Assembly: GCA_009784355.1 (NCBI GenBank) | Contig: WRBU01000041.1 | Location: 1 to 7,702, forward strand | Source of the DNA: Defluviitaleaceae bacterium | GTDB taxonomy: Bacteria; Bacillota; Clostridia; Lachnospirales; WRAX01 | DNA: 7,702 nucleotides | Reading direction: 5' to 3' | Part shown: piece after piece, positions 1-6,239 of the stretch | How the letters are laid out: the number at the start of each line of letters is the position of its first letter | Position numbering within the stretch: position 1 is the stretch's first letter | Notes under the pieces: model-generated | The model's database searches: none | What the model saw: only the letters and a program-made list of their open reading frames with translations | What the model was told of the DNA's origin: nothing | Program-made: the position numbers and the translations under genes

Positions 1-690
1 GTTATGAATACAGATAATATGTCTATATGCGGCGAAACAATCGACCTTGGACCTTGTGCCTTTATGGATGCTTATGACCCTGAAACTGTATTTAGCTCCA
101 TAGACCAACATGGACGATATTCATATAAAAACCAGCCTGCGATTGGCGGTTGGAATTTGGCACGTTTTTCAGAATCTTTACTGCCGCTTTTATCCAAAGA
201 TAAGGCGGAGGCTGTGAAACTTGCAGAAATTGAAATTAATCTTTATGCAACAAAATTTGATGAATATTGGTTAGACGAAATGCGCGGCAAAATGGGGTTT
301 GTTGGCGAGGATTCGCTAGATGCTCAATTAGCGCGGGACTTGCTAGAAATTATGCACTTTAATAAATTAGATTTTACTAACACATTTAACACATTTGCGA
401 ATAGCGAATCGGGTAACTGTAATTCCCCCCTGCAAGAATGGCTCTCTAATTGGGAAGCTCGCCTTAAACGCCATGGTCAAAATGTTGGAGATGCTCAAAA
501 AAATATTCGCCAACATAACCCTGCCGTTATCCCTCGTAACCACTTTGTGCAAGCCTCCCTTGATGCTGCTGAAAATGGCGATTTTAAACCCTTCAGCGAA
601 CTTTTATATGCCCTATGTAACCCATATACGTTTAATGGAAAATTCTCAACATCCTCCTCAGAAAAGTATGTGACATTTTGCGGAACATAA
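1..690 (+). CDS. selO: Protein adenylyltransferase SelO (YdiU family), C-terminal part
   Basis: This is the C-terminal half of SelO, a pseudokinase-fold enzyme that transfers AMP from ATP to Ser, Thr or Tyr hydroxyls of target proteins; in Escherichia coli it is tied to oxidative-stress protection. The frame is open at the left edge: a Val codon precedes the first ATG, matching the family motif GVMNTDN, so that ATG is internal and about half the protein (family size about 480 residues) lies outside the window. Counting from that Met, the catalytic or metal-binding residues are visible as Asp4, Asn5 (NTDN) and Asp14 (ETIDLGP), equivalent to D252, N253 and D262 of the Pseudomonas enzyme. Other family signatures are GRYSYKNQPAIGGWNLAR, the NPAVIPRNH segment, and a C-terminal TFCGT with Cys three residues from the end, where eukaryotic homologues carry Sec. 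The C-terminus is intact with a TAA stop. It converges on the gene at 802-1218. Confidence 0.95.
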   Translation, partial: VMNTDNMSICGETIDLGPCAFMDAYDPETVFSSIDQHGRYSYKNQPAIGGWNLARFSESLLPLLSKDKAEAVKLAEIEINLYATKFDEYWLDEMRGKMGFVGEDSLDAQLARDLLEIMHFNKLDFTNTFNTFANSESGNCNSPLQEWLSNWEARLKRHGQNVGDAQKNIRQHNPAVIPRNHFVQASLDAAENGDFKPFSELLYALCNPYTFNGKFSTSSSEKYVTFCGT

Positions 691-692
691 AC

Positions 693-790
693 GACAATGG
701 TGCATAACCCAGCTTGGAACGCTTTTGAACATCAAAATGCCTCAATTTGCGTTTAAAAGTGATGCAAGTGGTTGGCTATGCGCCATTGTC
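693..790. repeat. 98-base imperfect inverted repeat (long hairpin) after selO
   Basis: Arms 693-709 and 774-790 match over 17 bases with two differences, both of which become G-U pairs in RNA. Further pairing continues inward: cttg 713-716 with caag 765-768, and 722-730 with 751-759 (9 pairs, one of them G-U). The whole selO-to-802 gap is therefore one long interrupted stem. It starts three bases after the selO stop and ends 11 bases before the stop of the convergent gene. It has no T-tract like those beside the other hairpins here, so it may be a poor terminator, a MITE-like palindrome, or a structured 3' UTR processing site. No target-site duplication is evident. Confidence 0.6.
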
Positions 791-801
791 AGCTGAATAC
801 T

Positions 802-1218
802 TCAAACCGAAATATGCGCAAAAACAAGCGGCATTGTAAAAGATGTCGCTTCTTTAATTTGCAATTTTCTATATGCATTTTTTACAGAGGTATAATCTAA
901 ATTATATATGTACCCTAATTCCCAGCTTGTGTACGTAAGCGGACTTCCTAGCTCAATTTCTTTTTTAAGCATTTTACAAAGTTTGCTGCTGCCGTTTGAC
1001 ATAACTTGTAGAAAAGCACTTTTATCTAAATGCTTAATACCAATTCGGTTCAATAATGACGAAATTTCACTTTCGTTAATAGACAACAAATCTGCTACAC
1101 AATGTACATCAAATGGGGGCTTTGCAGACTTTAAAAAAACGTCAATCGCTTCAATGTTCGGTACAATGTTTTGTTCGTACTCTTCTAAAAATGACCTCAT
1201 AATTTTTGCTTCCTTCAT
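802..1218 (-). CDS. Hypothetical protein with two helix-turn-helix-like segments
   Basis: A 138-residue soluble protein whose family I do not recognise with certainty. Residues 38-61 (HCVADLLSINESEISSLL...) and 96-121 (TSWELGYIYNLDYTSVKNAYRKL) each read like a helix-turn-helix: a short helix, a turn, then a second helix with small or polar residues. They are linked by a basic, Cys-containing helix (SSKLCKMLKKEIELGSP). This suggests a DNA-binding or adaptor protein, but that is inference. There is no signal peptide or membrane segment. The start is supported by a GGAGGA site about 5 bases before the ATG; a second in-frame ATG at codon 7 has no comparable site. It is monocistronic, with its own extended -10 promoter just upstream (1245-1273), and is isolated from the kinase gene by a palindromic terminator. 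Confidence 0.8.
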   Translation of the reverse strand: MKEAKIMRSFLEEYEQNIVPNIEAIDVFLKSAKPPFDVHCVADLLSINESEISSLLNRIGIKHLDKSAFLQVMSNGSSKLCKMLKKEIELGSPLTYTSWELGYIYNLDYTSVKNAYRKLQIKEATSFTMPLVFAHISV

Positions 1219-1244
1219 ATCTTCCTCCGATTTATTTTTTATAT

Positions 1245-1273
1245 ATTATATCATCAAATATAATATTTTTTAA
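1245..1273 (-). promoter_or_regulatory. Sigma-A type promoter for the 802-1218 gene
   Basis: On the minus strand, TATAAT at 1250-1245 is preceded by TGA, giving an extended -10 (TGnTATAAT). A weak -35, TTAAAA, lies at 1273-1268 with a 17-base spacer. The predicted transcript starts near 1238, a short leader before the GGAGGA site and the ATG at 1218. The region is very AT-rich. Confidence 0.6.
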
Positions 1274-1299
1274 CATGTAATTACTGCCAAAAGAGTTGT

Positions 1300-1345
1300 A
1301 TAATTAGAAAATCCACACCTCGATAGGTGTGGATTTTCTAATTAT
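1300..1345 (-). terminator. Rho-independent terminator of the sensor kinase gene (perfect palindrome)
   Basis: Perfect 21-base inverted repeats at 1300-1320 and 1325-1345 surround a 4-base loop (CGAT). The GC-rich core (atccacacct / aggtgtggat) is flanked by A-rich and T-rich sides, so on the minus strand the stem is followed by ATTTTCTAATT. It begins 17 bases after the kinase stop codon at 1363. The symmetry would let it act in either direction. Confidence 0.85.
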
Positions 1346-1362
1346 GGCGGCAGGAGACACGT

Positions 1363-3948
1363 TTAAGTTTCAAATTCTTTTATTACTTCTAATAAATTAG
1401 CCAAAAATTGTGGTGTTTCAGATATAATATATGGTGCATTTAAGTTATGCCCAGCATCCTCCAAGTCGCTTGCAATTTTTGAAAGCTCGGATTTCCCAAC
1501 AATGAACAAGGCACTTTTTAAACAGTGAACTTGCGTTGTGTACGACTTAAAGTCTTTGGGGCAACTTAATTCTTGCTGCTTTAAAAGAGGTTCTAATATA
1601 GAAATTGCCTTTTTAGCATCACGTAAAAAAGCTGATTTCAAATCAAACTTGCCTTCCCCATAGAATTCCGTGTAGTCGTCTTCTTCGAAGTCATGTGTAA
1701 TTTCAGCGGCATTGTGTGAATGTTTATCTTTTATAAGTTCTAAAAGATATTTATTTAATTGTTGCAAGTCAAGCGGCTTTGAAAGAAAGCCCGAAAAACC
1801 ATTTTTCATAAATATTTCATCTGAGCCGCTAATTGCGTTGGCGGTTAACGCGACAATGGGTTTATCGTATCCCATATCACGTATTATTTTTGTAGTTTCA
1901 ATTCCATCCATTTCGGGCATCATATGGTCCATAAATATAATGTCGTACACTTTTCCTGCCTCAATTTTTGTGATGGCATCAAATCCGCTTTCTGCGGTTT
2001 CAATAGCGACCTTATAGGGTTTTAACGCTTCTTCTGCCACATACAAGTTAGTTTCTACGTCATCCACAACAAGCACACTGCCGTATGGCATGGGTTCGCA
2101 TTCTAATTTGGGAATTTCGGTTATGCTTCTTTGTGTATGCTTAAGATTTTGCAGGCTTAAAATGGCTTCGGCATCCAAAACGCCTTCGCCTTCCTTCTTT
2201 TGAGGTAGTAAAATAGTGAAAGTGCTTCCTTTGCCGTAAACGCTTTCAACGTAAATATCTCCGCCCATCATATTGACAAGTTGACGCACAATAGCCAAGC
2301 CAAGACCACTACCCTCAATCTTGCTATTGGTTTCTAGATTAAAGCGGGCAAATTCACCAAACAAACTGTCGGTTTGCTCTTTTGTCATTCCTTGACCGGT
2401 GTCGCTTACAGTAATAATCAACATTATGTTGTCGGTTTCATCGCTGTTTTTTATACCGAATGACAAATTCACTCTACCTTCTTTTGTATATTTAAAAGCG
2501 TTAGAGAGAATATTTGTTAAAACTTGCTTTAAACGAAGCTCGTCACCTATTAGATAGACGGGCATTTTTTCATCTACAGTTAAATTAAATTCAATTGGTT
2601 TATTACCGATATACATAAAGTTTAACTGCGCAGTGTCTACAATCATGCTTGCCGTTTCGTAAACAGTTGGTATTATTTCCATTTTACCTGCTTCTACTTT
2701 GGAGAGGTCAAGGATGTCATTAATGATTGAAAGTAGCATTTTAGAAGAGCTATGAATGCGTAAAAAAGCCTCTTCGGTCTTTGGGGGGTGAATATTCTTT
2801 TGAAGTTGTATTTCTGTGATACCTAATACAGAATTCATAGGTGTTCGTATTTCATGACTCATTCTAGATAAAAAATCACTTTTAGCCTTACTCGCTTCTT
2901 CAGCAGAAGCAAGTGCACTTAATACATCCGTTATATCATTAAATGCCATTATTTTACTATATATGTCACCGCGCTTGTTCGTCAATATTTTTAGCAATGT
3001 ATCGTAAGTCTTTACTATCGAATGAACTTCGACAGATACGGCAACATCAACAAAGTCTTTTTCAAAAAAGGAAGTATCTGGATGGTTTTTATCTACAAAA
3101 AATAAATCAGCAGCATTTTTACCGATAGAGTCTTCACCCCAAATGCTTACTGCATTATCGTTTAAGTGAATAATGAAATTTTCGTGGTCAAGTATTAAAA
3201 TAGGCATGGGTATAGATTTAAACATGTCTTCTGAAACATTTTTTACACTAATACTCATACTGCTATGCGCGCTCATAATAGCCGCCAGTTGCAAAGAAAC
3301 CAACAAAACTAAAATAGATGCAATAGGGATAGCAACAAAGCCAAAAAACACAGGTGCAACATATTCTGTAAAAAATCCTATTGGTGCAATTATAAATGTG
3401 CATAAATTAAACCATAATAATTGATTTTTTTCATGTCGGGTTCTAGCAGCGCGCCACCAACTTAAATGCAAAAACGCCATTAATAGAAAATTTATAATAA
3501 AATATACAACAATAATGCTAAACATTGGGTTGCTACCATAAGAAAATGAAAACCCAAACTGGCTTTGGATAAAAACTACATCTCCTGATGTAATGCATAA
3601 AACAGACAAAATAATTGACCCTACATATAAAAGTAGCGTCCACGATTTATTGATAAGTTTGAAATCTGTTACATAAACCAAAAAACTAATCCAGCTAGGG
3701 AAAAATAAACTGCCTGCAAAAAAACCAATATTCCAAAAAAATCTTGCGGTTTCTTCGCTGTTAGAAATAAGCATTAATGCATACGACAAGCTCCAAATTG
3801 AAAGCCAAACTATTGCAACCATATATGTTCTGCGTGCTTTTGCTTTACTATCGGCTATTAAAGTATAAATACCCAGCAGTAAAAAAGAAATACTGGTGAT
3901 TATGAATAGAATCGAAAGAAGATATTGCCAACCTATGCTTGGAGCCAT
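1363..3948 (-). CDS. 7TM hybrid sensor histidine kinase with PAS-like, receiver and HPt domains
   Basis: An 861-residue membrane sensor for a multistep phosphorelay. Seven hydrophobic segments occupy about residues 7-225, a 7TM histidine-kinase N-terminal region. A PAS-like domain follows (about 238-343). HisKA contains the phosphoacceptor His365 in FLSRMSHEIRTPMN. HATPase_c shows the N box (SNAFKYT, Asn483), G1 (DTGQGM, Asp516) and G2 (GSGLGL, 546-551). A receiver domain has acidic Asp629/Asp630, phosphoacceptor Asp674 (FMDHMMPEMDG), Thr702 and Lys724. A C-terminal HPt carries His808 in VHCLKSAL. All catalytic residues are present. I chose the ATG at 3948 because AAAGGA lies 9 bases upstream; the frame extends seven codons to a TTG at 3969 that lacks a good ribosome site. 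It is monocistronic between a consensus promoter and a terminator, with no adjacent response regulator. The ligand is unknown. Confidence 0.93.
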   Translation of the reverse strand: MAPSIGWQYLLSILFIITSISFLLLGIYTLIADSKAKARRTYMVAIVWLSIWSLSYALMLISNSEETARFFWNIGFFAGSLFFPSWISFLVYVTDFKLINKSWTLLLYVGSIILSVLCITSGDVVFIQSQFGFSFSYGSNPMFSIIVVYFIINFLLMAFLHLSWWRAARTRHEKNQLLWFNLCTFIIAPIGFFTEYVAPVFFGFVAIPIASILVLLVSLQLAAIMSAHSSMSISVKNVSEDMFKSIPMPILILDHENFIIHLNDNAVSIWGEDSIGKNAADLFFVDKNHPDTSFFEKDFVDVAVSVEVHSIVKTYDTLLKILTNKRGDIYSKIMAFNDITDVLSALASAEEASKAKSDFLSRMSHEIRTPMNSVLGITEIQLQKNIHPPKTEEAFLRIHSSSKMLLSIINDILDLSKVEAGKMEIIPTVYETASMIVDTAQLNFMYIGNKPIEFNLTVDEKMPVYLIGDELRLKQVLTNILSNAFKYTKEGRVNLSFGIKNSDETDNIMLIITVSDTGQGMTKEQTDSLFGEFARFNLETNSKIEGSGLGLAIVRQLVNMMGGDIYVESVYGKGSTFTILLPQKKEGEGVLDAEAILSLQNLKHTQRSITEIPKLECEPMPYGSVLVVDDVETNLYVAEEALKPYKVAIETAESGFDAITKIEAGKVYDIIFMDHMMPEMDGIETTKIIRDMGYDKPIVALTANAISGSDEIFMKNGFSGFLSKPLDLQQLNKYLLELIKDKHSHNAAEITHDFEEDDYTEFYGEGKFDLKSAFLRDAKKAISILEPLLKQQELSCPKDFKSYTTQVHCLKSALFIVGKSELSKIASDLEDAGHNLNAPYIISETPQFLANLLEVIKEFET

Positions 3949-3957
3949 ATGGGCACA

Positions 3958-3963
3958 TCCTTT
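3958..3963 (-). promoter_or_regulatory. Ribosome-binding site that fixes the kinase start
   Basis: AAAGGA on the minus strand ends 9 bases before the ATG at 3948-3946. It lies inside the seven-codon extension that begins at the TTG at 3969, and so argues for the ATG as the true start. Confidence 0.65.
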
Positions 3964-4030
3964 GCTCAATATTATTTGCTAATTTATTCTTGCCATCATA
4001 ACAGCCTATGAACAAATTTGGTTTATTATA

Positions 4031-4059
4031 ATTATATAAGAAATCACCATGTTTGTCAA
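4031..4059 (-). promoter_or_regulatory. Exact-consensus sigma-A promoter of the sensor kinase gene
   Basis: On the minus strand TTGACA (4059-4054) and TATAAT (4036-4031) are separated by exactly 17 bases, a perfect match to the housekeeping consensus. A second TATAAT follows directly (4030-4025). The predicted start near 4024 leaves a leader of about 75 bases before the ATG at 3948. No other gene lies between, so the promoter is assigned to the kinase. Confidence 0.88.
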
Positions 4060-4094
4060 GTCTTTTGTGGTATAGCGACTATCTAGTTACCCTT

Positions 4095-4137
4095 AAATAA
4101 TAAGCGTGTCGAATTTGTCACGACACGCTTATTATTT
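4095..4137 (-). terminator. Rho-independent terminator after the 69-residue gene (perfect palindrome)
   Basis: Perfect 17-base arms at 4095-4111 and 4121-4137 enclose a 9-base loop. The core gcgtgtcg / cgacacgc is flanked by AT-rich arms, so either strand shows a stem followed by a T-rich run. It lies about 40 bases after the stop of the gene ending at 4179 and upstream of the kinase promoter, insulating the two units. Confidence 0.82.
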
Positions 4138-4178
4138 ATTAATCTGACATCAAATAAAACTCTTAAAATCGAATGTAT

Positions 4179-4388
4179 TTAGCAAAAACTATCATCCCCA
4201 GCAAGCGAATCGACATAAATTTTCATTTCCTCTTTGCTGTTAATTGTGTGAGTGCGGTTTATAATCATTTTTTGCGCTGCTTCTGGTAAGGAATAAAAAT
4301 AATCCTTTGCTCTCTCATTTTGTGCAAGGGCAAAATCAAGACCCATAGGTATATCTGGTTCGTATATTTTGTTTTTGTCTAATTTCAT
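4179..4388 (-). CDS. Small conserved-looking hypothetical protein (69 residues)
   Basis: A soluble 69-residue acidic protein with no signal peptide, membrane segment or known catalytic motif. After a short N-terminal stretch (KIYEPDIPMGLDFALAQN) it reads as two or three helices (NERAKDYFYSLPEAAQKMI, then SKEEMKIYVDSL). The spacing of FxxLP, the helical pattern and the C-terminal YVDSL faintly recall the helical tail of YdeI/OmdA-type proteins, but this is too weak to name it. It looks genuinely coding: a GGGAGG site sits 10 bases before the ATG, and a strong terminator follows. No clear promoter is seen directly upstream, so it may be co-transcribed with the carboxypeptidase gene that ends 111 bases before it. 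Confidence 0.75.
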   Translation of the reverse strand: MKLDKNKIYEPDIPMGLDFALAQNERAKDYFYSLPEAAQKMIINRTHTINSKEEMKIYVDSLAGDDSFC

Positions 4389-4422
4389 AATGCTAATACC
4401 TCCCTATTGTTATACTAATTCC

Positions 4423-4480
4423 GATTAAAATCCTGTTTTATTTCTGTGGCTAAAACCGACCCAAACAACAGATTTTAATC
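4423..4480 (-). repeat. Inverted repeat between the carboxypeptidase and 69-residue genes
   Basis: gattaaaatc at 4423-4432 is complementary to 4471-4480. After a one-base bulge, tgtt 4434-4437 pairs with aaca 4467-4470. The loop is about 29 bases. The structure begins about 20 bases after the carboxypeptidase stop and could be a weak terminator or an RNA-processing hairpin. The stem is AT-rich and has no T-tract after it, so termination would be inefficient. Confidence 0.4.
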
Positions 4481-4499
4481 TAGAAGCAGTATTAAAGCC

Positions 4500-5687
4500 C
4501 TAAAATTCCGGCAATACAACTTTAATTTCTTGCTCCGTACCAAGACGCAAGAATGCCCTTGCTACCTTTTCAAGGGATGTTTTAAGGTCATGTCTTTCTG
4601 CAGAGCCTGCTGTGTAAATTGGTATGGAAGAAAAATACTCACCCTGTATATAAATGCGCCCTTCCCCTATTTGTATATTTGCCTCAATGGGAGCTGGCAA
4701 GGCCTCGGGGAAAAAGGGGATGACAGAAATGTCTTCGCCGTCTTTTCTTACAGCCATTTCAAGTTCGTCGTTATAAAACAATTCTATTTGCGGTGTGCGT
4801 GTTCGAGTAATTTGGAGTATACCTGCCGCGTCACCTTGATTGACAATTTGCTGAATTTCAAAGTTTTCAAATCCATAATTAAGCAGTTGCTTGGTGTCTA
4901 TCCATTTTTGTTCACGCCCCTTGTCGCCCCAGCCGCTGGCAAGTACCACTGAAATTAAATGCATACCGTCTTTTTGCGCCACACCAACAAAACAATGACC
5001 TGCTTTGTTGGTAAAACCGGTTTTCACGCCATACGCACCGCCAAATTCATTGAGCAGACGATTTTTATTAACGATGCTGTATGTTCGCTTATTGCTGACG
5101 GCGTTGTAATTTGAGGTATTAATAATTTCAACAAATTTTGGGTTCTGTAAAGCATACGCCGCAATGATAGCCATGTCATGAGGCGTGCTGTAATGACCTT
5201 CGGCATCTAGTCCGCTTGGGGTTTTAAAAGATGTGTTAATCGCGCCAAGTTCATGAGCTTTTGTGGTCATCGCTGCACAAAAATCCTCTAGCGTGCCGCC
5301 AATATGTTCTGCGATAGCCACGGCAGCATCGTTAGATGATTGCAACATGAGAGCATATAGAAGCACATCAAGCCTTATTTCTTCGCCTGCGTCCAAAAAC
5401 ATCTTGACTTTTGGTGCAGATGCTGCACGCTTACTAACGGTTACAATCTCATCTAATGAAGAAGCCTTCTCCAAAGTGATGATTGCCGTCATTATTTTTG
5501 TTGTGCTCGCCATGGACATTTGTTCATCTTTATTTTTGCTCCACAAAACCCGCCCGCTGCCACTTTCCACAAGCACAGCACCCGTTGCTTCCACTTTTGG
5601 TTCTGCAATTTGCTCTGCCCAAGCGATTGTTGCGCCAACGAAAAACACCATCGCAACAACTGATAAATACATTACAAGTCTTTTCAT
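4500..5687 (-). CDS. D-alanyl-D-alanine carboxypeptidase (DacF/PBP5 type, peptidase S11)
   Basis: A secreted, probably membrane-associated low-molecular-mass penicillin-binding protein that removes the terminal D-Ala from peptidoglycan pentapeptides and so limits cross-linking. The 395-residue protein starts with a signal peptide (MKRL basic end, hydrophobic core, AWA/EQ cleavage near 24/25). All three active-site motifs are present: STTK at 61-64 (nucleophile Ser61, Lys64), SSN at 117-119 and KTG at 222-224. The catalytic domain spans about 28-255, followed by the beta-rich PBP5 C-terminal domain (about 276-366) and an amphipathic helix (LKTSLEKVARAFLRL) that could bind the membrane. The length matches Bacillus DacF. 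I chose the ATG at 5687 because GGAG lies 9 bases before it and the signal peptide begins there; the longer open frame to 5828 runs through the divergent tRNA promoter. No confident promoter of its own was found. Confidence 0.94.
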   Translation of the reverse strand: MKRLVMYLSVVAMVFFVGATIAWAEQIAEPKVEATGAVLVESGSGRVLWSKNKDEQMSMASTTKIMTAIITLEKASSLDEIVTVSKRAASAPKVKMFLDAGEEIRLDVLLYALMLQSSNDAAVAIAEHIGGTLEDFCAAMTTKAHELGAINTSFKTPSGLDAEGHYSTPHDMAIIAAYALQNPKFVEIINTSNYNAVSNKRTYSIVNKNRLLNEFGGAYGVKTGFTNKAGHCFVGVAQKDGMHLISVVLASGWGDKGREQKWIDTKQLLNYGFENFEIQQIVNQGDAAGILQITRTRTPQIELFYNDELEMAVRKDGEDISVIPFFPEALPAPIEANIQIGEGRIYIQGEYFSSIPIYTAGSAERHDLKTSLEKVARAFLRLGTEQEIKVVLPEF

Positions 5688-5742
5688 AAATCCCATCTCC
5701 AAAACTTTTTTAATATTTTGCGCAAAAAAATAAAAAATAATC

Positions 5743-5771
5743 TTGACAATCTTATTCCATCCTGTTATAAT
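5743..5771 (+). promoter_or_regulatory. Exact-consensus sigma-A promoter of the tRNA cluster
   Basis: TTGACA at 5743-5748 and TATAAT at 5766-5771 are 17 bases apart, a perfect consensus as expected for stable RNA. The predicted start is near 5778, about 60 bases before tRNA-Val. The leader contains a small hairpin (tttcgt 5799-5804 with acgaaa 5812-5817). The promoter is divergent from the carboxypeptidase gene, whose start is only 56 bases away. Confidence 0.88.
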
Positions 5772-5839
5772 CCATAAAGTGTCTTTGGTGGGTAATGTTT
5801 TCGTAATTCTGACGAAAGAATAGACCATCTCATTAATGA

Positions 5840-5912
5840 GGGCAATTAGCGCAGCTGGTAGCGCACATCCTTGACGTGGATGGGGTCAGGAGTTCGAGTC
5901 TCTTATTGCCCA
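5840..5912 (+). tRNA. tRNA-Val (anticodon GAC)
   Basis: A complete 73-base cloverleaf. The acceptor stem pairs gggcaat with attgccc, followed by discriminator A. The D arm contains AGCTGGTA. The anticodon stem catcc/ggatg holds the loop TTGACGT, giving GAC, which reads GTC and GTT. The T arm is aggag-TTCGAGT-ctctt with one G-U pair. The central segment CCTTGACGTGG resembles E. coli tRNA-Val(GAC). The 3' CCA is not encoded and must be added enzymatically. Confidence 0.95.
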
Positions 5913-5965
5913 TTGTAATGGTAAAATTTTAGCCTAAAACAAAGAGAAAAACCGTTACACTATCA

Positions 5966-6051
5966 GGAGGATTAGCGAAGTGGCCATAACGCGGTGGTCT
6001 TGAAAACCATTTGGGGGCAACCCCACGGGGGTTCGAATCCCTCATCCTCCG
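5966..6051 (+). tRNA. tRNA-Ser (anticodon UGA)
   Basis: An 86-base class II tRNA. The acceptor stem pairs ggaggat with atcctcc, followed by the Ser-type discriminator G. The anticodon stem gtggt/accat holds the loop CTTGAAA, giving TGA, which reads TCA and related codons. A long variable arm (gggggcaacccc) is present, and the T loop is TTCGAAT. CCA is not encoded. The 53-base spacer from tRNA-Val can form a weak stem (5915-5922 with 5951-5958), possibly a processing site. Confidence 0.95.
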
Positions 6052-6064
6052 TTTTAACCCCTTA

Positions 6065-6092
6065 TGAGCGAGCATTGCTCGCTCAATTTTTT
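6065..6092 (+). terminator. Intrinsic terminator between the two serine tRNAs
   Basis: A 9-base-pair GC-rich stem (tgagcgagc 6065-6073 with gctcgctca 6077-6085) with a 3-base loop, then one A and six T (6087-6092). This is a textbook rho-independent terminator. It is remarkable in that the last T is immediately followed by the first base of tRNA-Ser(GGA). It would limit read-through from the 5743 promoter into the third tRNA. Confidence 0.82.
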
Positions 6093-6180
6093 GGAGATGT
6101 ACTCAAGTGGCTTAAGAGGCTCGCCTGGAAAGCGGGTAGGTCGTGAAAGCGGCGCGGGAGTTCAAATCTCCCCATCTCCG
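6093..6180 (+). tRNA. tRNA-Ser (anticodon GGA)
   Basis: An 88-base class II tRNA. The acceptor stem pairs ggagatg with catctcc, followed by discriminator G. The anticodon stem ctcgc/gcggg holds the loop CTGGAAA, giving GGA, which reads TCC and TCT. A long variable arm (about gtaggtcgtgaaagcggc) and the T loop TTCAAAT are present. CCA is not encoded. There is no room for a promoter between this gene and the terminator upstream, so expression probably depends on read-through from the tRNA-Val promoter. Confidence 0.95.
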
Positions 6181-6192
6181 TATAAAACGATT

Positions 6193-6239
6193 ATAAATTT
6201 AAAACAGCGACCAGTATTCGGTCGCTGTTTTAAATTTAT
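6193..6239. terminator. Bidirectional terminator shared by the tRNA cluster and the MarR operon
   Basis: Perfect 20-base arms at 6193-6212 and 6220-6239 enclose a 7-base loop. The core acagcgacc / ggtcgctgt is flanked by A-rich and T-rich sides, so each strand reads a GC stem followed by TTTTAAATTTAT. On the + strand it ends the tRNA transcript 12 bases after tRNA-Ser(GGA). On the - strand it ends the operon of three genes, and the stop codon of the last gene (6238-6236) lies inside the stem. Confidence 0.87.

Noticed and set aside
693..790. Integron attC recombination site
   Set aside because: The size and palindromic form and the position right after a stop codon are suggestive, but the simple RYYYAAC / GTTRRRY core boxes are not present in complementary positions, and no integrase or cassette array is seen.
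908..1273. Plus-strand open frame of 121 codons
   Set aside because: It is antisense to the gene at 802-1218, has no ribosome site, and runs through that gene's promoter.
3949..3969. TTG start giving a kinase seven residues longer
   Set aside because: No ribosome site precedes the TTG, while AAAGGA precedes the ATG at 3948 at a good distance.
4409..4414. TATAAC as a -10 for the 69-residue gene
   Set aside because: Transcription would begin within the ribosome-binding site, leaving it incomplete in the mRNA.
5263..5733. Plus-strand open frame of 156 codons
   Set aside because: It is antisense to the carboxypeptidase, which has complete active-site motifs; its hydrophobic, Ser/Thr-rich translation is a mirror of that gene.
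5688..5828. 47-codon N-terminal extension of the carboxypeptidase
   Set aside because: It would place non-signal sequence before a typical signal peptide and run through the exact-consensus divergent tRNA promoter; the GGAG site supports the start at 5687.
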